DNA of 64,000 nucleotides from CAJXYS01 sp913063035 (lineage in GTDB: Bacteria; Pseudomonadota; Alphaproteobacteria; Rhodobacterales; Rhodobacteraceae): contig NZ_JBOCEG010000001.1 of the NCBI RefSeq assembly GCF_050586465.1, positions 511,853-575,852 on the forward strand, in the 5' to 3' direction. The translations under genes were made by a program, and so were the position numbers. Below the pieces are notes generated by a model. That model searched no databases and had not been told where the DNA came from. It worked only from the letters and a program-made list of their open reading frames with translations. Positions 38,017 through 47,081 of the stretch are shown here, piece by piece; positions within the stretch are counted from its first letter, which is position 1; each line of letters starts with the position of its first letter.

Positions 38017-38955
38017 TCAGCGCTCTGGCAGTGGAATGGACTCCGCGTCGTCGCCGGGTGGCAGGTGAAAGCGCCCGTTTTGCCAATCGCCGGCGCGCCA
38101 GGCTTCCTTCGCTTCCTCGATGCGTTCCCTGGATGAGGCCACGAAGTTCCACCAGATGTGACGTGGCCCTTCCAGCGTTTCACCCCCGAGAAGCATGAGG
38201 CGCGCACCTGCCGGTCCCGCCCGCAGAGACAGTCGATCACCGGGGCGGAAAACCATCATCCTTCCGGCCGCGAAACGCTCTCCTGCAACCGACACCTCAC
38301 CGTCGACCACGTAGACACCCCGGTCTTCATGTCCTTCAGGCAGGGGAATGGCCGCATCCGCTTCGAGAAGGGCGTCGGCATAGAACATTTCAGAAGCGGT
38401 CTTCACCGGCGCTTTCTGACCCCATGCATTGCCCAGGATAAGCCGCACCGACTTGCCTTCACCTTCGAGCAGCGGAAGGGAATCGGTGGCCGCATGCTCA
38501 AAACAGGGCGCGCGGTCTTCGTGATCCTTGGGCAGCGCGACCCATGTCTGAATGCCGAAAAAGGGCATCGGGTCGACCTGGGTCGCATCATCGGTGCGCT
38601 CGGAATGGGTGATGCCATGGCCCGCCACCATCCAGTTGACTGCGCCGGGTTCGATCCAGGCGTCGGTGCCAAGGCTATCCCTGTGATGCATCCGGCCCCG
38701 GAAAAGGTAGGAAATCGTCGCCAGCCCGATATGCGGGTGGGGCCGCACGTCCATGCCGCGGGTCGGCAGGAACTCGGCCGGACCCATCTGGTCGAAGAAA
38801 ATGAACGGGCCGACCATCTGGCGACGCGGGGCCGGCAAGGCGCGCCGGACCTCGAACCCGCCGAGATCGCGCGCACGCGGAATGATGACGGTCTCTATCG
38901 CATCTATGGCGTCTCCAGTGGGGCAATGCGGGTCGAGGGCGGGGTTCCAGCTCAT
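38017..38955 (-). CDS. Pirin-family cupin protein
   Basis: A 312-residue bicupin. The N-terminal cupin has the pirin metal ligands in VRPHPHIGLATISYLF (His-x-His) and GIQTWVALP, and HSER lies between. The C-terminal domain (GVYVVDGEVSV, then IWWNFVASSRERI) completes the fold. Bacterial pirins bind iron or other metals, some have quercetinase activity, and their role is often redox-related. GGAGATC precedes the ATG. No regulator lies divergently, although that is common for pirin genes. Confidence 0.92.
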   Translation of the reverse strand: MSWNPALDPHCPTGDAIDAIETVIIPRARDLGGFEVRRALPAPRRQMVGPFIFFDQMGPAEFLPTRGMDVRPHPHIGLATISYLFRGRMHHRDSLGTDAWIEPGAVNWMVAGHGITHSERTDDATQVDPMPFFGIQTWVALPKDHEDRAPCFEHAATDSLPLLEGEGKSVRLILGNAWGQKAPVKTASEMFYADALLEADAAIPLPEGHEDRGVYVVDGEVSVAGERFAAGRMMVFRPGDRLSLRAGPAGARLMLLGGETLEGPRHIWWNFVASSRERIEEAKEAWRAGDWQNGRFHLPPGDDAESIPLPER

Positions 38956-39267
38956 GCGCGATCTCCATGCTTGTCACGAGGCAAGATAGCGGGAAATACG
39001 GATGCACAAAGATAGATTTTGGCGCATCGAGAGTGCGTAATTGCACAAATCGCGATGTCAGCGACGGATGGCGGGTGTGACTGCGTGCTCCGATATCCAG
39101 GCAGGCGGAGCGGCGACTCCGTCCGGTCACCGCCCCCTAGGCCGAATTGGACGGATGCCTGTCCAGGGCCCGTAGGCGACGTGCGGTCAGAACAACGTTC
39201 AGATCAGCCGTGACCCGCCACCGACCGGCGCACAGCCAGCCGGTGCCGCCCATCCCGGCTGCCACTT
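38956..39267. other. Intergenic region upstream of the pirin gene
   Basis: This region holds the pirin promoter. An AT-richer patch at about 39000-39050 looks like a regulatory region, but no divergent regulator gene follows. No convincing gene is visible. Confidence 0.4.
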
Positions 39268-39744
39268 TCAGCCACCGAAAAAGCCGCCGAAAATGTCACC
39301 AAAAGCGTCCCGCAGCGAGAGCATGATCCCCATGATCACAAGCCCGCCGACAATCATCATGATCGACCAGGCGAAGAGCTGGATGCCAATCGCAAGGCTG
39401 CCAAGCGCGATGCCGGAGACTGCGGCACGCTTGTTTTCGTGCCGGATAAGCGCCGCGACCCCGGTTACGATTGCGAGGCCGGCCAGAAGCCCAACCCCGA
39501 TCTCCAGATAGTCGTCGATCGTCCATGGCTGGCTTACGGGTTCGGGTTGAGCTTGCCCCGCTACAGAGCGCGCCGCCGCCTTCGCGATATCGGTCGCAAG
39601 TTCGCCGAGCGTTACCCCTGCCGTCTGCTGCGGCGCGAAGGGACCCGCCCAGAAGACCAGCAGCGTCAGCATGAGCGCTGCCGATCCCACGATAAAGCCG
39701 AGCCAGGCAAGAGTGGAACTCGGTCCCGGTGCAGTTTCCGCCAT
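39268..39744 (-). CDS. Small membrane protein, unknown
   Basis: A 158-residue protein with one N-terminal hydrophobic segment (about 14-36), a hydrophilic middle (45-72) and three later segments (about 78-96, 107-128 and 128-146). It ends in a Phe/Gly-rich tail, FGDIFGGFFGG. The ATG at 39744 follows GAGAGGCGAC; an earlier ATG ten codons upstream is possible. I do not recognise the family. Confidence 0.6.
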   Translation of the reverse strand: MAETAPGPSSTLAWLGFIVGSAALMLTLLVFWAGPFAPQQTAGVTLGELATDIAKAAARSVAGQAQPEPVSQPWTIDDYLEIGVGLLAGLAIVTGVAALIRHENKRAAVSGIALGSLAIGIQLFAWSIMMIVGGLVIMGIMLSLRDAFGDIFGGFFGG

Positions 39745-40091
39745 GTCGCCTCTCGAGATTTCCCTGTGGGCCATACCAGGCGGCCTCACCCGGATTAATT
39801 GGGCACGAATGGCCAATGGTATGTCAAGCTACAGGCGCACTGGTACAATTCAGATTTGGCGAAGCGTGTGCCAAGTTCGTAATTGACGGAGCGCCGCGTC
39901 CCTCGATTTCGGGTTCATTGGAGAATGCCCGGTCTCGAGCCTTTCCGGCCCAGTTTCAGAGGCAGGAAGGTGCCGGTGGGACCGTATTGTCTGCATCGGA
40001 TTACCGCAATCTTCGGGAATTACCGGAAAGAAACTGGACCTGACCCAAGCCGGACTTACCTCGCTTTCACGGAACAGGGGAGGGCAGGATC
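39745..40091. other. Intergenic region between divergent small genes
   Basis: No supported gene, repeat or structured RNA is visible. Short plus-strand frames here lack ribosome sites. The last bases hold the GGGGAGGGCAGG ribosome site of the gene at 40092. Confidence 0.4.
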
Positions 40092-40364
40092 ATGGACGGA
40101 CAATCGGCCAAGCACCAAAGGCAACTCGCAGAAGCTCAGCGTCAGAAAGAGGTATACGAGCGGGCAAAGGCAGGGCTGGAACTCGAGCGGCGCAAGAAGG
40201 AAGCTGCTGGCTACGCCGTTATGGCCGCTGCCTTTGCCCTGGGACCTGCCAGCAAGGGCAAGGGTCTGCTGGGACGCATGGTCTACTGGTCACAGATCGG
40301 ATGCATTCTGTTTGCCGGTTTCGCGCCGAACTACTTGGTTTGGCGGCTCCTGCTGTCAGAGTGA
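40092..40364 (+). CDS. Small protein with charged helix and one or two membrane segments
   Basis: A 90-residue protein. Residues 1-40 are a highly charged helix, possibly coiled coil (Gln/Lys/Glu/Arg-rich), followed by hydrophobic stretches at about 40-53 and 65-86. GGGGAGGGCAGG precedes the ATG. No family is recognised. Confidence 0.55.
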   Translation: MDGQSAKHQRQLAEAQRQKEVYERAKAGLELERRKKEAAGYAVMAAAFALGPASKGKGLLGRMVYWSQIGCILFAGFAPNYLVWRLLLSE

Positions 40365-40559
40365 TCGATCGCCTGACCTTTGACGGCCTTTTCGATTTGA
40401 CCCGCTCCCTCGATCGGACCTCGAAGCGCAGAGCCGAGAAGAACCGCTTCCCGCCCCGCATGTCGAATGCGGCGTGCGCGTTGAATGTCTTGCAGGGCCT
40501 CGGAGCGGTCATCTATCCAATTCAACCGTAGGTCCGCTCAGCGGACAAACCGGCCATGT

Positions 40560-41386
40560 CTACGCGCAACGCATGGCGCTGTAGTAGATGACGCGGGCGG
40601 GCACTCTGACACCCTGATCCGTGGTGAATGCGCCATAGCCATCGGTCATGCCTTTGGAGATTGCCTCGATCACGTCGTGCTGCTGCCCGGGAGATGCAAA
40701 CTGCGACACGCTCCCCTAAATGGGCCTATGGCGAGCATCATTGCTGTGATGTCGGCGGCGGCACCCATTGGTGTGAGATGAGTGTCGACCTCTTCTGCAG
40801 CCACATCGTGGAAGCCGGCCTCTGAGAGTAGCCTGGTGACCATCTCGATGTCGGCGAATGCCATCGGGCCAGGCGCCGAAGGATCCGGTTTCGGCATGTC
40901 CGGCAGCGCCTCTGCCAAAGCGCGGCCTGGAACGGAAAACCATGGATTGTGTTGCGGCGCCGCCCAGGCAACGAAAACGATACGGCCACCGTCCGCGAGT
41001 GCCCGGCCTATATTGGCGAAGGCCTTCCTCGGTTCGGGAAAGAACATGGTGCCGAAAAGCGAAATGACCGCGTTGTAACCGGCTTGGGAAAAATTATGGT
41101 CCTGAGCATCTCCCTGCAGCGGCATCAGTTGCGGCAGGCTATCGGCGCGTTCACTGACACGCGATATAAATGCCTCGGCAATATCGAATGCGATCACGCG
41201 TCCGTTCGGACCAACCTGACCGGCCGCATCGAGTGACAATGCTCCCGAGCCGCATCCGATATCGAGCACTGTCTCACCAGAATTGAGCGCGACACGCTTC
41301 AGCAACCCTTCCTTGATGGGAGCATGCGCGCGCTCGATGGGCTCTTCATGCTCGATCCACGCATGCGCGAGAGAACTCCAGTCCAT
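40560..41386 (-). pseudogene. SAM-dependent methyltransferase (UbiE-like), frameshifted near the 3' end
   Basis: The first 220 or so codons encode a class I methyltransferase: start MDWSSLAHAWIEHEEP, motif I VLDIGCGSGALSLDAA and a FGTMFFPEP segment. The start at 41386 follows GAGGCAG. The reading frame ends prematurely at 40670, but a second frame continues to 40560 with a clear protein-like end (QQHDVIEAISKG, then DGYGAFTTDQG and a final YYSAMRCA). The shift lies at about 40709-40724, in a run rich in repeated C and A on the plus strand. Either the gene is inactivated or the base count is wrong there. Confidence 0.75.
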
Positions 41387-41843
41387 GTCGCCACTGCCTC
41401 GCCCAAGCCCTCGCTCACACCGTAACGCTGCTGCACTTTCTCCATTCTCGCAATGATTTTGTAAAACGCCACCGCAACAGAGATGGCTCGCAGCGCTGAC
41501 AGAAACAGCGCTTTGACCCCGAGCCAGCGAGCGACTCGTTGTTTGGCAGGTCGGCTTTCCTGGTAGGCGGCTACAAACTTCAGCGGCATCGAACGGCAAG
41601 GCGACGGACTGCGCATCGATGGGCCTTTGGGCCGAACGTCAGCGCATTTCGTGCGGTCCCTTAGCCCGGCTCTTTGCAGCCTTGTAGGGCGATCGGCATT
41701 TTCAGAACCGAGCGCGAACGCGAGAGGGCCAGTCGCCAGCATGAAAAAAATTTAACCTGCCCTGAATTTTCATCGTTTGCGGCAGGCACGGGAACACGCC
41801 GAAGCTAGTGTCCACGATTGATTGGATCGAAATGAGGTAAGAA
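41387..41843. other. Intergenic region between divergent methyltransferase and cupin genes
   Basis: The promoter of the cupin gene should lie near 41800. A minus-strand frame (41299-41742) has a hydrophobic stretch KALFLSALRAISVAVAFY but no ribosome site and overlaps the methyltransferase start, so it is left uncalled. Confidence 0.4.
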
Positions 41844-42287
41844 ATGACAATGTTCAGCGTTACCGGAACGAAAGCAAAGCACGGCGCCCTCTTTGCGGGC
41901 ACGTTGGCTGTGACGGTTGGGTTTTTCGTCACCATTGCCACGGCGGACGAGCATTACCCGACAGAGCATAAGGGCCTTGAGGTCGAACAACTTGGCGTGG
42001 TGCCTGCCGACTCGATGACGCGGCAAGTGGGGCTGGATGGGCGTATACTGCTCGCGAGACGCATCACGATCATGCCCGGCGGTCAAATCGCCAAGCATAG
42101 CCATGAGTCGGTGCCAGGAATTGTCTTTATGGAAAGCGGGACATGGATCGAGGGCACCGACAGCGGGGAGACGGCCCATAGCGCCGGTGACACCTTCATC
42201 GAGGACGCGGACACCACGCACTGGTTCTTCAACCGAGGCGATGCGCCAGCCTCGGCGCTTGTCTTCGATATCAAGCCCAGTGGCTGA
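41844..42287 (+). CDS. Exported or membrane-anchored cupin protein
   Basis: A 147-residue protein with an N-terminal hydrophobic segment (about 15-33) acting as signal or anchor. A single cupin domain follows: ITIMPGGQIAKHSHES (His85, His87, Glu88) and GDTFIEDADTTHWFFNRGD (His126), the usual metal ligands. GAGGTAAG precedes the ATG. No substrate or enzymatic role can be assigned. Confidence 0.82.
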   Translation: MTMFSVTGTKAKHGALFAGTLAVTVGFFVTIATADEHYPTEHKGLEVEQLGVVPADSMTRQVGLDGRILLARRITIMPGGQIAKHSHESVPGIVFMESGTWIEGTDSGETAHSAGDTFIEDADTTHWFFNRGDAPASALVFDIKPSG

Positions 42288-42992
42288 ATGGCGCTTGGCG
42301 TCAATAGTCGCTGACCACCTGGGCCGGACAGGCGTGTGAGCGCCGTAAACGACCCGCATCTGCTTAGGCTGTGAGGATGTTGCATCGGATAGGTTCAATC
42401 GCTCGCTTTGTAAGCGGCAAGAGCGAACTTTGAAGACTGCCAGCGGAATAAGAAGCTTTGGCAGCCCAGAGCGCGTAGTCGTCCGGTCGCCTTCATAGTG
42501 ACGTTGTGAGGGCAAATTCAGAGTTGCCATTTATTCAGGTGAAGATCCTGGTAGCTTCATTGAGAAGGTCTATCCAATGCGCAAGCAGGCGGCCGAGCGC
42601 CGGTTCGAGAACCCTGGCCTGCTGGGTTCCAGTGATCGTGAGATGACGGCTCACCGGGTTATCGGAGCGCTTTGGGAAGGCGAACCCGATACCGGGCCAC
42701 CAACGCGCTATCGCACCCTTGCAGCCCCGACAGACCAGGGGCGTATGCATCTACTGGAGGCGATCAAGTCGTTGGGGTCACGTCGGTTCGATCACGATGG
42801 TCGTTTTCCCGTGGTTGCGATCTTTGACGGCTGCAAATCGCCGGGGCAGCACTGTGGCGGCTCGCCGCTGCCACACATAGCCGCAATAATCGAAGCAAGC
42901 GCGTTCAAGCCAGAACGCCACGACGTCGAACCGCAAGGTCACTGCCGCGATTGAGCCAGGTGGCCTCTGCTTTGTCGCCAGAAGGACGCAAA
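42288..42992. other. 705-bp region without a convincing gene
   Basis: Two overlapping frames are visible: plus 42577-42954 (125 codons, GAGAAGG 8 bases before its ATG) and minus 42535-42750 (71 codons). Neither has a recognisable domain, and codon choice is less biased than in neighbouring genes. It may be decayed sequence. The promoter of the metal transporter operon should lie at its right end; I found no Zur-like palindrome. Confidence 0.35.
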
Positions 42993-43520
42993 ATGAGAGC
43001 TCTCGTTCCGGTTTTGTATGCCACTATGGCCATGCCGGCCATTGCTCAGGAAAGCAGGCAACTCGGCGCCCATGAGCATGGTGTCGGCGAACTCAACATC
43101 GCCGTCGACGGCAGGACCGTCGCCATGGAATTCCATGCGCCGGGCGCCGACATCGTCGGGTTCGAATATGAAGCCGACAGTGACGGCGATCGCGTTGCCA
43201 TCGAGGCGGCCGTCGCCTTGCTCGCACGTCCGCTCGATCTGTTCGTCCTGCCGGAAGCGGCGGAATGTACCGTACTCCAGGCCCGTGCCGAGTTGGAGGG
43301 TGAGGCGCACCACGGCGCCGGCGCACGGCATAGCGAGTTCCACGCAGAATACGAAATGACCTGCGCTGCGCCCAAAGCCATCTCAGGGATCACATTCGCC
43401 TATTTCGATGCCTTCGAGAACGCGCGGGAGATCAAGGTTCAGATCGTCACGGTCTCCGGTGCCCAGGCCTTCGAGGTCGAACGCGACGCGCCGACCATCG
43501 ACCTTCGAGGCGTGTTCTAA
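42993..43520 (+). CDS. DUF2796/ZrgA-family periplasmic metal-binding protein
   Basis: A 175-residue precursor with a signal peptide (1-19, ending AIAQ). The mature start GAHEHGVGELNIAVDG is the signature of the ZrgA (DUF2796) family, which serves zinc uptake in Vibrio. The second half contains a small His group (EAHHGAGARH) and a Cys pair. It is much poorer in histidine than the described ZrgA, which has long His-rich loops. AAGGA precedes the ATG. It is followed by an ATPase, a permease and a DUF3299 protein in one operon. Confidence 0.85.
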   Translation: MRALVPVLYATMAMPAIAQESRQLGAHEHGVGELNIAVDGRTVAMEFHAPGADIVGFEYEADSDGDRVAIEAAVALLARPLDLFVLPEAAECTVLQARAELEGEAHHGAGARHSEFHAEYEMTCAAPKAISGITFAYFDAFENAREIKVQIVTVSGAQAFEVERDAPTIDLRGVF

Positions 43521-43522
43521 CG

Positions 43523-44224
43523 GTGCGTGCTTCGGCCCCGATCCTTGAGATGAAAGACGTCCGCTTCCGTTGGCCGGGACGGGACTCTTTCAGCTTATGG
43601 GTGCCGTCCTTCCGGATGGAGCAAGGAGAATCCCTCCTGCTTCTGGGCGAGAGCGGCTCGGGAAAATCGACGCTTCTGTCGTTAATCTGCGGAACAATCT
43701 TGGCCGATGCCGGGTCTATTACGGTAACGGGAACGGACCTGTCTGATCTGTCGACCGCCGAACGCGATCGGTTCCGGGGCGAGTGCTTCGGCGTGATCTT
43801 TCAGCAGTTCAACCTGCTGCCCTTCGCCACGGTCGGTGACAACATTCTGCTACCTCTTCGCTTCGCCCCGAAACGGCGCACCTACGCGGGGGATCCAAGA
43901 GAGGCCGCTGAAAAACTGTGTGGCGCGCTCCGTCTGCCGGCGTCGCTCCTCTCGGCCAAGGCAGCGACGCTCAGCGTCGGCCAGCAGCAGCGTGTGGCGG
44001 TCGCGCGTGCGCTTATCGGCCAACCGCCCGTCGTAATTGCCGACGAGCCGACGTCCGCTCTCGATGCCGGCAGTCAAGCAGCCTTTCTGGACTTGCTCTT
44101 CGATCAGACCGCGACAAACGGGACGTCGCTCCTGATGGTCAGCCATGATCCGCGCCTTGGCGACAGGTTCGACCGCGTGGTTCGCATGGAGGAGTTCGTC
44201 GAGGTCGAGAGTCCCGCTTCATGA
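43523..44224 (+). CDS. ABC transporter ATP-binding protein (LolD/MacB type)
   Basis: A 233-residue ATPase starting at GTG. Walker A GESGSGKST is at 42-50, the signature is the variant LSVGQQQRV (150-158) with Val in place of the usual Gly, Walker B is VVIADEPTSALD, and the H-loop is MVSHDPR. It belongs with MacB/LolCDE-type systems rather than classical ZnuC. It overlaps the permease start by 4 bases (ATGA) and probably powers the ZrgA-linked system. Confidence 0.92.
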   Translation: MRASAPILEMKDVRFRWPGRDSFSLWVPSFRMEQGESLLLLGESGSGKSTLLSLICGTILADAGSITVTGTDLSDLSTAERDRFRGECFGVIFQQFNLLPFATVGDNILLPLRFAPKRRTYAGDPREAAEKLCGALRLPASLLSAKAATLSVGQQQRVAVARALIGQPPVVIADEPTSALDAGSQAAFLDLLFDQTATNGTSLLMVSHDPRLGDRFDRVVRMEEFVEVESPAS

Positions 44225-45471
44225 TACTAAGGCTGACGATCGCTTCCCTTCTTGCGCGCGCCTTGACGGTGGGCATGACGGTGCTCGCCATCGCGCTTTC
44301 CGTAGCGCTTTTCCTCGGCGTCGAGAAAGTGCGAACCGGCGCGAAGGCAAGCTTTGCCGACACGATATCGGGCACGGACCTGATCGTCGGCGCAAGGACC
44401 GGATCGGTGCAGCTTTTACTCTATTCAGTGTTCCGGATCGGAAGTCCCACGAACAACATCAGTTGGGAAAGCTACCAGGACATTGCGAGCCAGCCACAGG
44501 TCGATTGGATCGTACCAATATCGCTTGGAGACAGCCACCGGCAGTTCCGCGTCATGGGCACGACGCCGGAATTCTTCGAGCGCTACAAGTATCGCCAAGG
44601 CCGCTCGCTAGAGGCGTCGGAAGGTGCGGTCATGGCAGACCTTTTCGATGCCGTGATCGGTGCGGATGTGGCGACGACGCTGGGATACGCGATAGGCGAC
44701 CCGATCGTGGTGGCGCACGGACTGGCTTCCTTTACCGAGCACAAGGATCAACCCTTTCGCGTGGCGGGAATCCTTGAGAAGACGGGAACACCTGTCGATC
44801 GGACGGTGATCGTCAGCCTGGAGGCGATCGAAGCTATCCATGTCGACTGGCGGCGCGGCGCACCTATCCCCGGGCAATCGACGCCAGTCGAGGTGATCCG
44901 CCAGATGGACCTTACACCGGAGGCGGTGACCGCGGCGCTCGTCGGTGTTCAGAGCCCGCTTCAGACCTTCAGGCTGCAGCGCGCCATCAATGAATACCCC
45001 GAAGAACCGCTTCTTGCCGTAATGCCCGGTGTCGCCCTGCAAGAACTCTGGGCCATCGTCGGCGTCGCGGAAACTGCGCTTCTTGGTGTCTCGGCAATGG
45101 TCGTCGTAACCGCACTCATCGGGATGATGGCGACCATCTTCTCCAGCTTGGCCGAGCGCAGACGCGAAATGGCGATCTTCCGAGCCATGGGGGCACGCCC
45201 CATGACGATCCTTGGCTTGCTCGTTCTCGAGGCGGTGCTTACAGCCGCAGCCGGTGCGCTCCTGGGCCTCGGACTGCTCTATGTCGGTCTCATCGTCGCG
45301 CAACCCGTCGTCGACAATGCCTTCGGGCTTTGGCTGCCGATCGAACCGCCCGCGCTACGCGAAGTCTGGGTCCTTGCCGGGGTGGTTGCCGCTGGCGCGA
45401 TTGCCAGCCTCGTCCCGGCGTTCCGTGCCTACCGGCTCTCTCTCGCGGATGGTATGATGGTGATGAAATGA
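44221..45471 (+). CDS. FtsX/MacB-type ABC transporter permease
   Basis: A 416-residue permease with one N-terminal helix (about 12-34), a large periplasmic domain (about 40-275) and three C-terminal helices (about 285-312, 338-365 and 385-405), the layout of LolC/MacB-type permeases. Its context with a DUF2796 protein matches the ZrgC role in the Vibrio zinc system. The stop overlaps the next start (ATGA). Confidence 0.92.
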   Translation: MILRLTIASLLARALTVGMTVLAIALSVALFLGVEKVRTGAKASFADTISGTDLIVGARTGSVQLLLYSVFRIGSPTNNISWESYQDIASQPQVDWIVPISLGDSHRQFRVMGTTPEFFERYKYRQGRSLEASEGAVMADLFDAVIGADVATTLGYAIGDPIVVAHGLASFTEHKDQPFRVAGILEKTGTPVDRTVIVSLEAIEAIHVDWRRGAPIPGQSTPVEVIRQMDLTPEAVTAALVGVQSPLQTFRLQRAINEYPEEPLLAVMPGVALQELWAIVGVAETALLGVSAMVVVTALIGMMATIFSSLAERRREMAIFRAMGARPMTILGLLVLEAVLTAAAGALLGLGLLYVGLIVAQPVVDNAFGLWLPIEPPALREVWVLAGVVAAGAIASLVPAFRAYRLSLADGMMVMK

Positions 45472-45989
45472 GGCAAATCCATCAGACCTGTTTCTCTCGA
45501 CGCTCGGTCCTTGCGCTTGGTGCTCTGGTGTTCGCCTTGCCACGTCATGCAATCGCTGCAGGGGCCCGCGAGATCACGTGGGAAGACCTCATTCCGCCGG
45601 GCGTTCCATATTCCGAAATCATCGGTGAGGGCGAGCTCGACGAGGAGAACGACAGCTGGAATCCGATCTACGACGCGAATGCGACGAAATTGAATGAAGC
45701 GCTCGATGGCGCGAGTATCCGGATTCCCGGTTTCATTGTCCCGCTGGAAGTTTCTCCGGAGGGTGTCACCAGCTTTCTCCTCGTGCCTTACGTAGGAGCC
45801 TGCATTCACGTTCCGCCACCACCACCCAACCAGCTTGTCGTCGTCAGAAGCGAGACACCATGGCCAGGCGATGGCCTCTGGGACGCGGTTTGGGTGACGG
45901 GGATCATGAGAACGGAGCTTCAGTCAACTGAACTGGGCAAGACCGGCTATGCGCTGACGGCCAATCAAATCGAGGTTTATGATTGGTGA
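45468..45989 (+). CDS. DUF3299 family exported protein
   Basis: A 173-residue precursor with a Tat-like N-terminus (SRRSVLALGALVFALP; Arg11-Arg12) and a hydrophobic stretch to about 30. The mature part has FIVPLEVSPEGVTSFLLVPYVG and ACIHVPPPPPNQ (Cys112, Pro116-120), the family signature. DUF3299 proteins are often encoded beside ZrgA-type transporters, and a role in metal handling is inferred. It is the last gene of the operon. Confidence 0.88.
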   Translation: MRQIHQTCFSRRSVLALGALVFALPRHAIAAGAREITWEDLIPPGVPYSEIIGEGELDEENDSWNPIYDANATKLNEALDGASIRIPGFIVPLEVSPEGVTSFLLVPYVGACIHVPPPPPNQLVVVRSETPWPGDGLWDAVWVTGIMRTELQSTELGKTGYALTANQIEVYDW

Positions 45990-46187
45990 ATGATTTGCTG
46001 GCAATACGGTGCTTTCTGGCGACCATCGCGCCGGCCCTTGGCTAATCGGGCGTGCTATCAGCCCGCTAGAGGCATTTGCGCTGAATACCGTGAAAGCGCT
46101 CGGAGCTGGCATCGGGCGGTCCAAGTCGAGCGTCGGCTCAGCGGGCGAACCAGACGTATGTCTGTTTTCATTTTTTGGAGGTTGATC

Positions 46188-46641
46188 GTGGCAATCCCTC
46201 CAAAAAAAGAAGGCGTTTGATATAAGCGAAGTTGCACTGGGGATTTTGGTTGGACTCGTTGCCGGAGTCGTCTGGGCGCTATCGCTCGGCGACATTGCGA
46301 TGGTGGGCGCCAGTGTTGGAACAGGCCTTTCTGCGGGGATATGTTCGATGCTCAGCGCTGCACAAGAGAAAGGTTTGATAACTGCCGATCAGGCTGATGA
46401 AGTGATCGCAGCGGCCGCGCAACAGCTTGGGGGCCTTACTGAAGCCGAAACCCGCGAAACTGCAGGCAGCGCAGCAGCGTGCGACGACATCATGCAAAGC
46501 CTTCGGGATGCCGCGAGGTCATCGGCCGCTCTTCACAATATCAACACCTTAGACGTTTCTATGGGTCTAGAGGCCCCCGTGACGCCTTCATGCCAGTCTG
46601 CCCAAAAAGCAATGACGAGTTACACTCTTTGGTATAGGTAA
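46188..46641 (+). pseudogene. Small membrane protein interrupted at an A7 tract
   Basis: An excellent ribosome site (TTGGAGG, 6 bases from the start) precedes GTG at 46188. That frame reads MAIPPKKEGV and stops at 46220. Removing one A from the run AAAAAAA (46202-46208) joins it to a long frame to 46641 with a membrane segment (ALGILVGLVAGVVWALSLGD) and a helical tail. So the gene is either mutated, mis-sequenced, or expressed by slippage on the A tract. Without the shift the long frame has only a TTG (46246) and no good ribosome site. No family was recognised. Confidence 0.55.
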
Positions 46642-46677
46642 ATACCGAAGGGAGCCCGCAACACAGGAAGGGAAAGC

Positions 46678-46986
46678 ATGCGCACTCTTAAGCTTCTGGC
46701 CGGATTGATCTCTATCGCCGCACTTTCCGGTTGTGTCGAAGACACCGGATCTTCGGCACCGGCGCAATCGGCGCCAACGGTCGGCAGCGCGACCGATGTA
46801 ACTGCGTTTCAAGGCGCCCGCGCCGGACAGGCCGAGGGCGGGCTGCGGAACCTGGGTTATGCACCGATCCGCAGCGCGGGTCTCACGACTTACTGGTTCA
46901 ACCGCGATACTGGCGCATGTGCCGAGATCACGACATCGGACGGGCGTTATTCTAGCGTCACGATGCGTCCCGCCGAGGATTGCTGA
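46678..46986 (+). CDS. Small lipoprotein, paralogue of the next gene's C-terminal domain
   Basis: A 102-residue precursor with a lipobox ALSGC (Cys19), so it is an outer- or inner-membrane lipoprotein. A short linker leads into a compact domain (about 43-102) with GQAEGGL, YWFNRDTGACAEITTSDG and terminal PAEDC. The same domain ends the next lipoprotein. Two cysteines (CAEI and the last residue) may pair. GGAAGGGAA precedes the ATG. Unrecognised family. Confidence 0.75.
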   Translation: MRTLKLLAGLISIAALSGCVEDTGSSAPAQSAPTVGSATDVTAFQGARAGQAEGGLRNLGYAPIRSAGLTTYWFNRDTGACAEITTSDGRYSSVTMRPAEDC

Positions 46987-47081
46987 ACAAAAAGCGCACA
47001 CGGACCGGCCAGCGCGTGGCCTGCGCGCAGGCTCAATACCCAATCTAGCAGACAGTAGGATCTGATCAGAGGTTACCTGAG

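Noticed and set aside
41299..41742. A minus-strand frame with a hydrophobic stretch in the methyltransferase/cupin gap
   Set aside because: No ribosome site, it overlaps the methyltransferase start by about 90 bases, and codon use is not distinctive. It could still be a small protein but cannot be supported.
42535..42750. A 71-codon minus-strand frame resembling a fragment of a longer protein
   Set aside because: It lies opposite the frame above and lacks a start signal. No transposase or other family could be named.
42577..42954. A 125-codon plus-strand frame before the metal transporter operon
   Set aside because: It has a passable ribosome site but no recognisable fold or motif and ends just before the next start. 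Evidence is too thin to call a gene.
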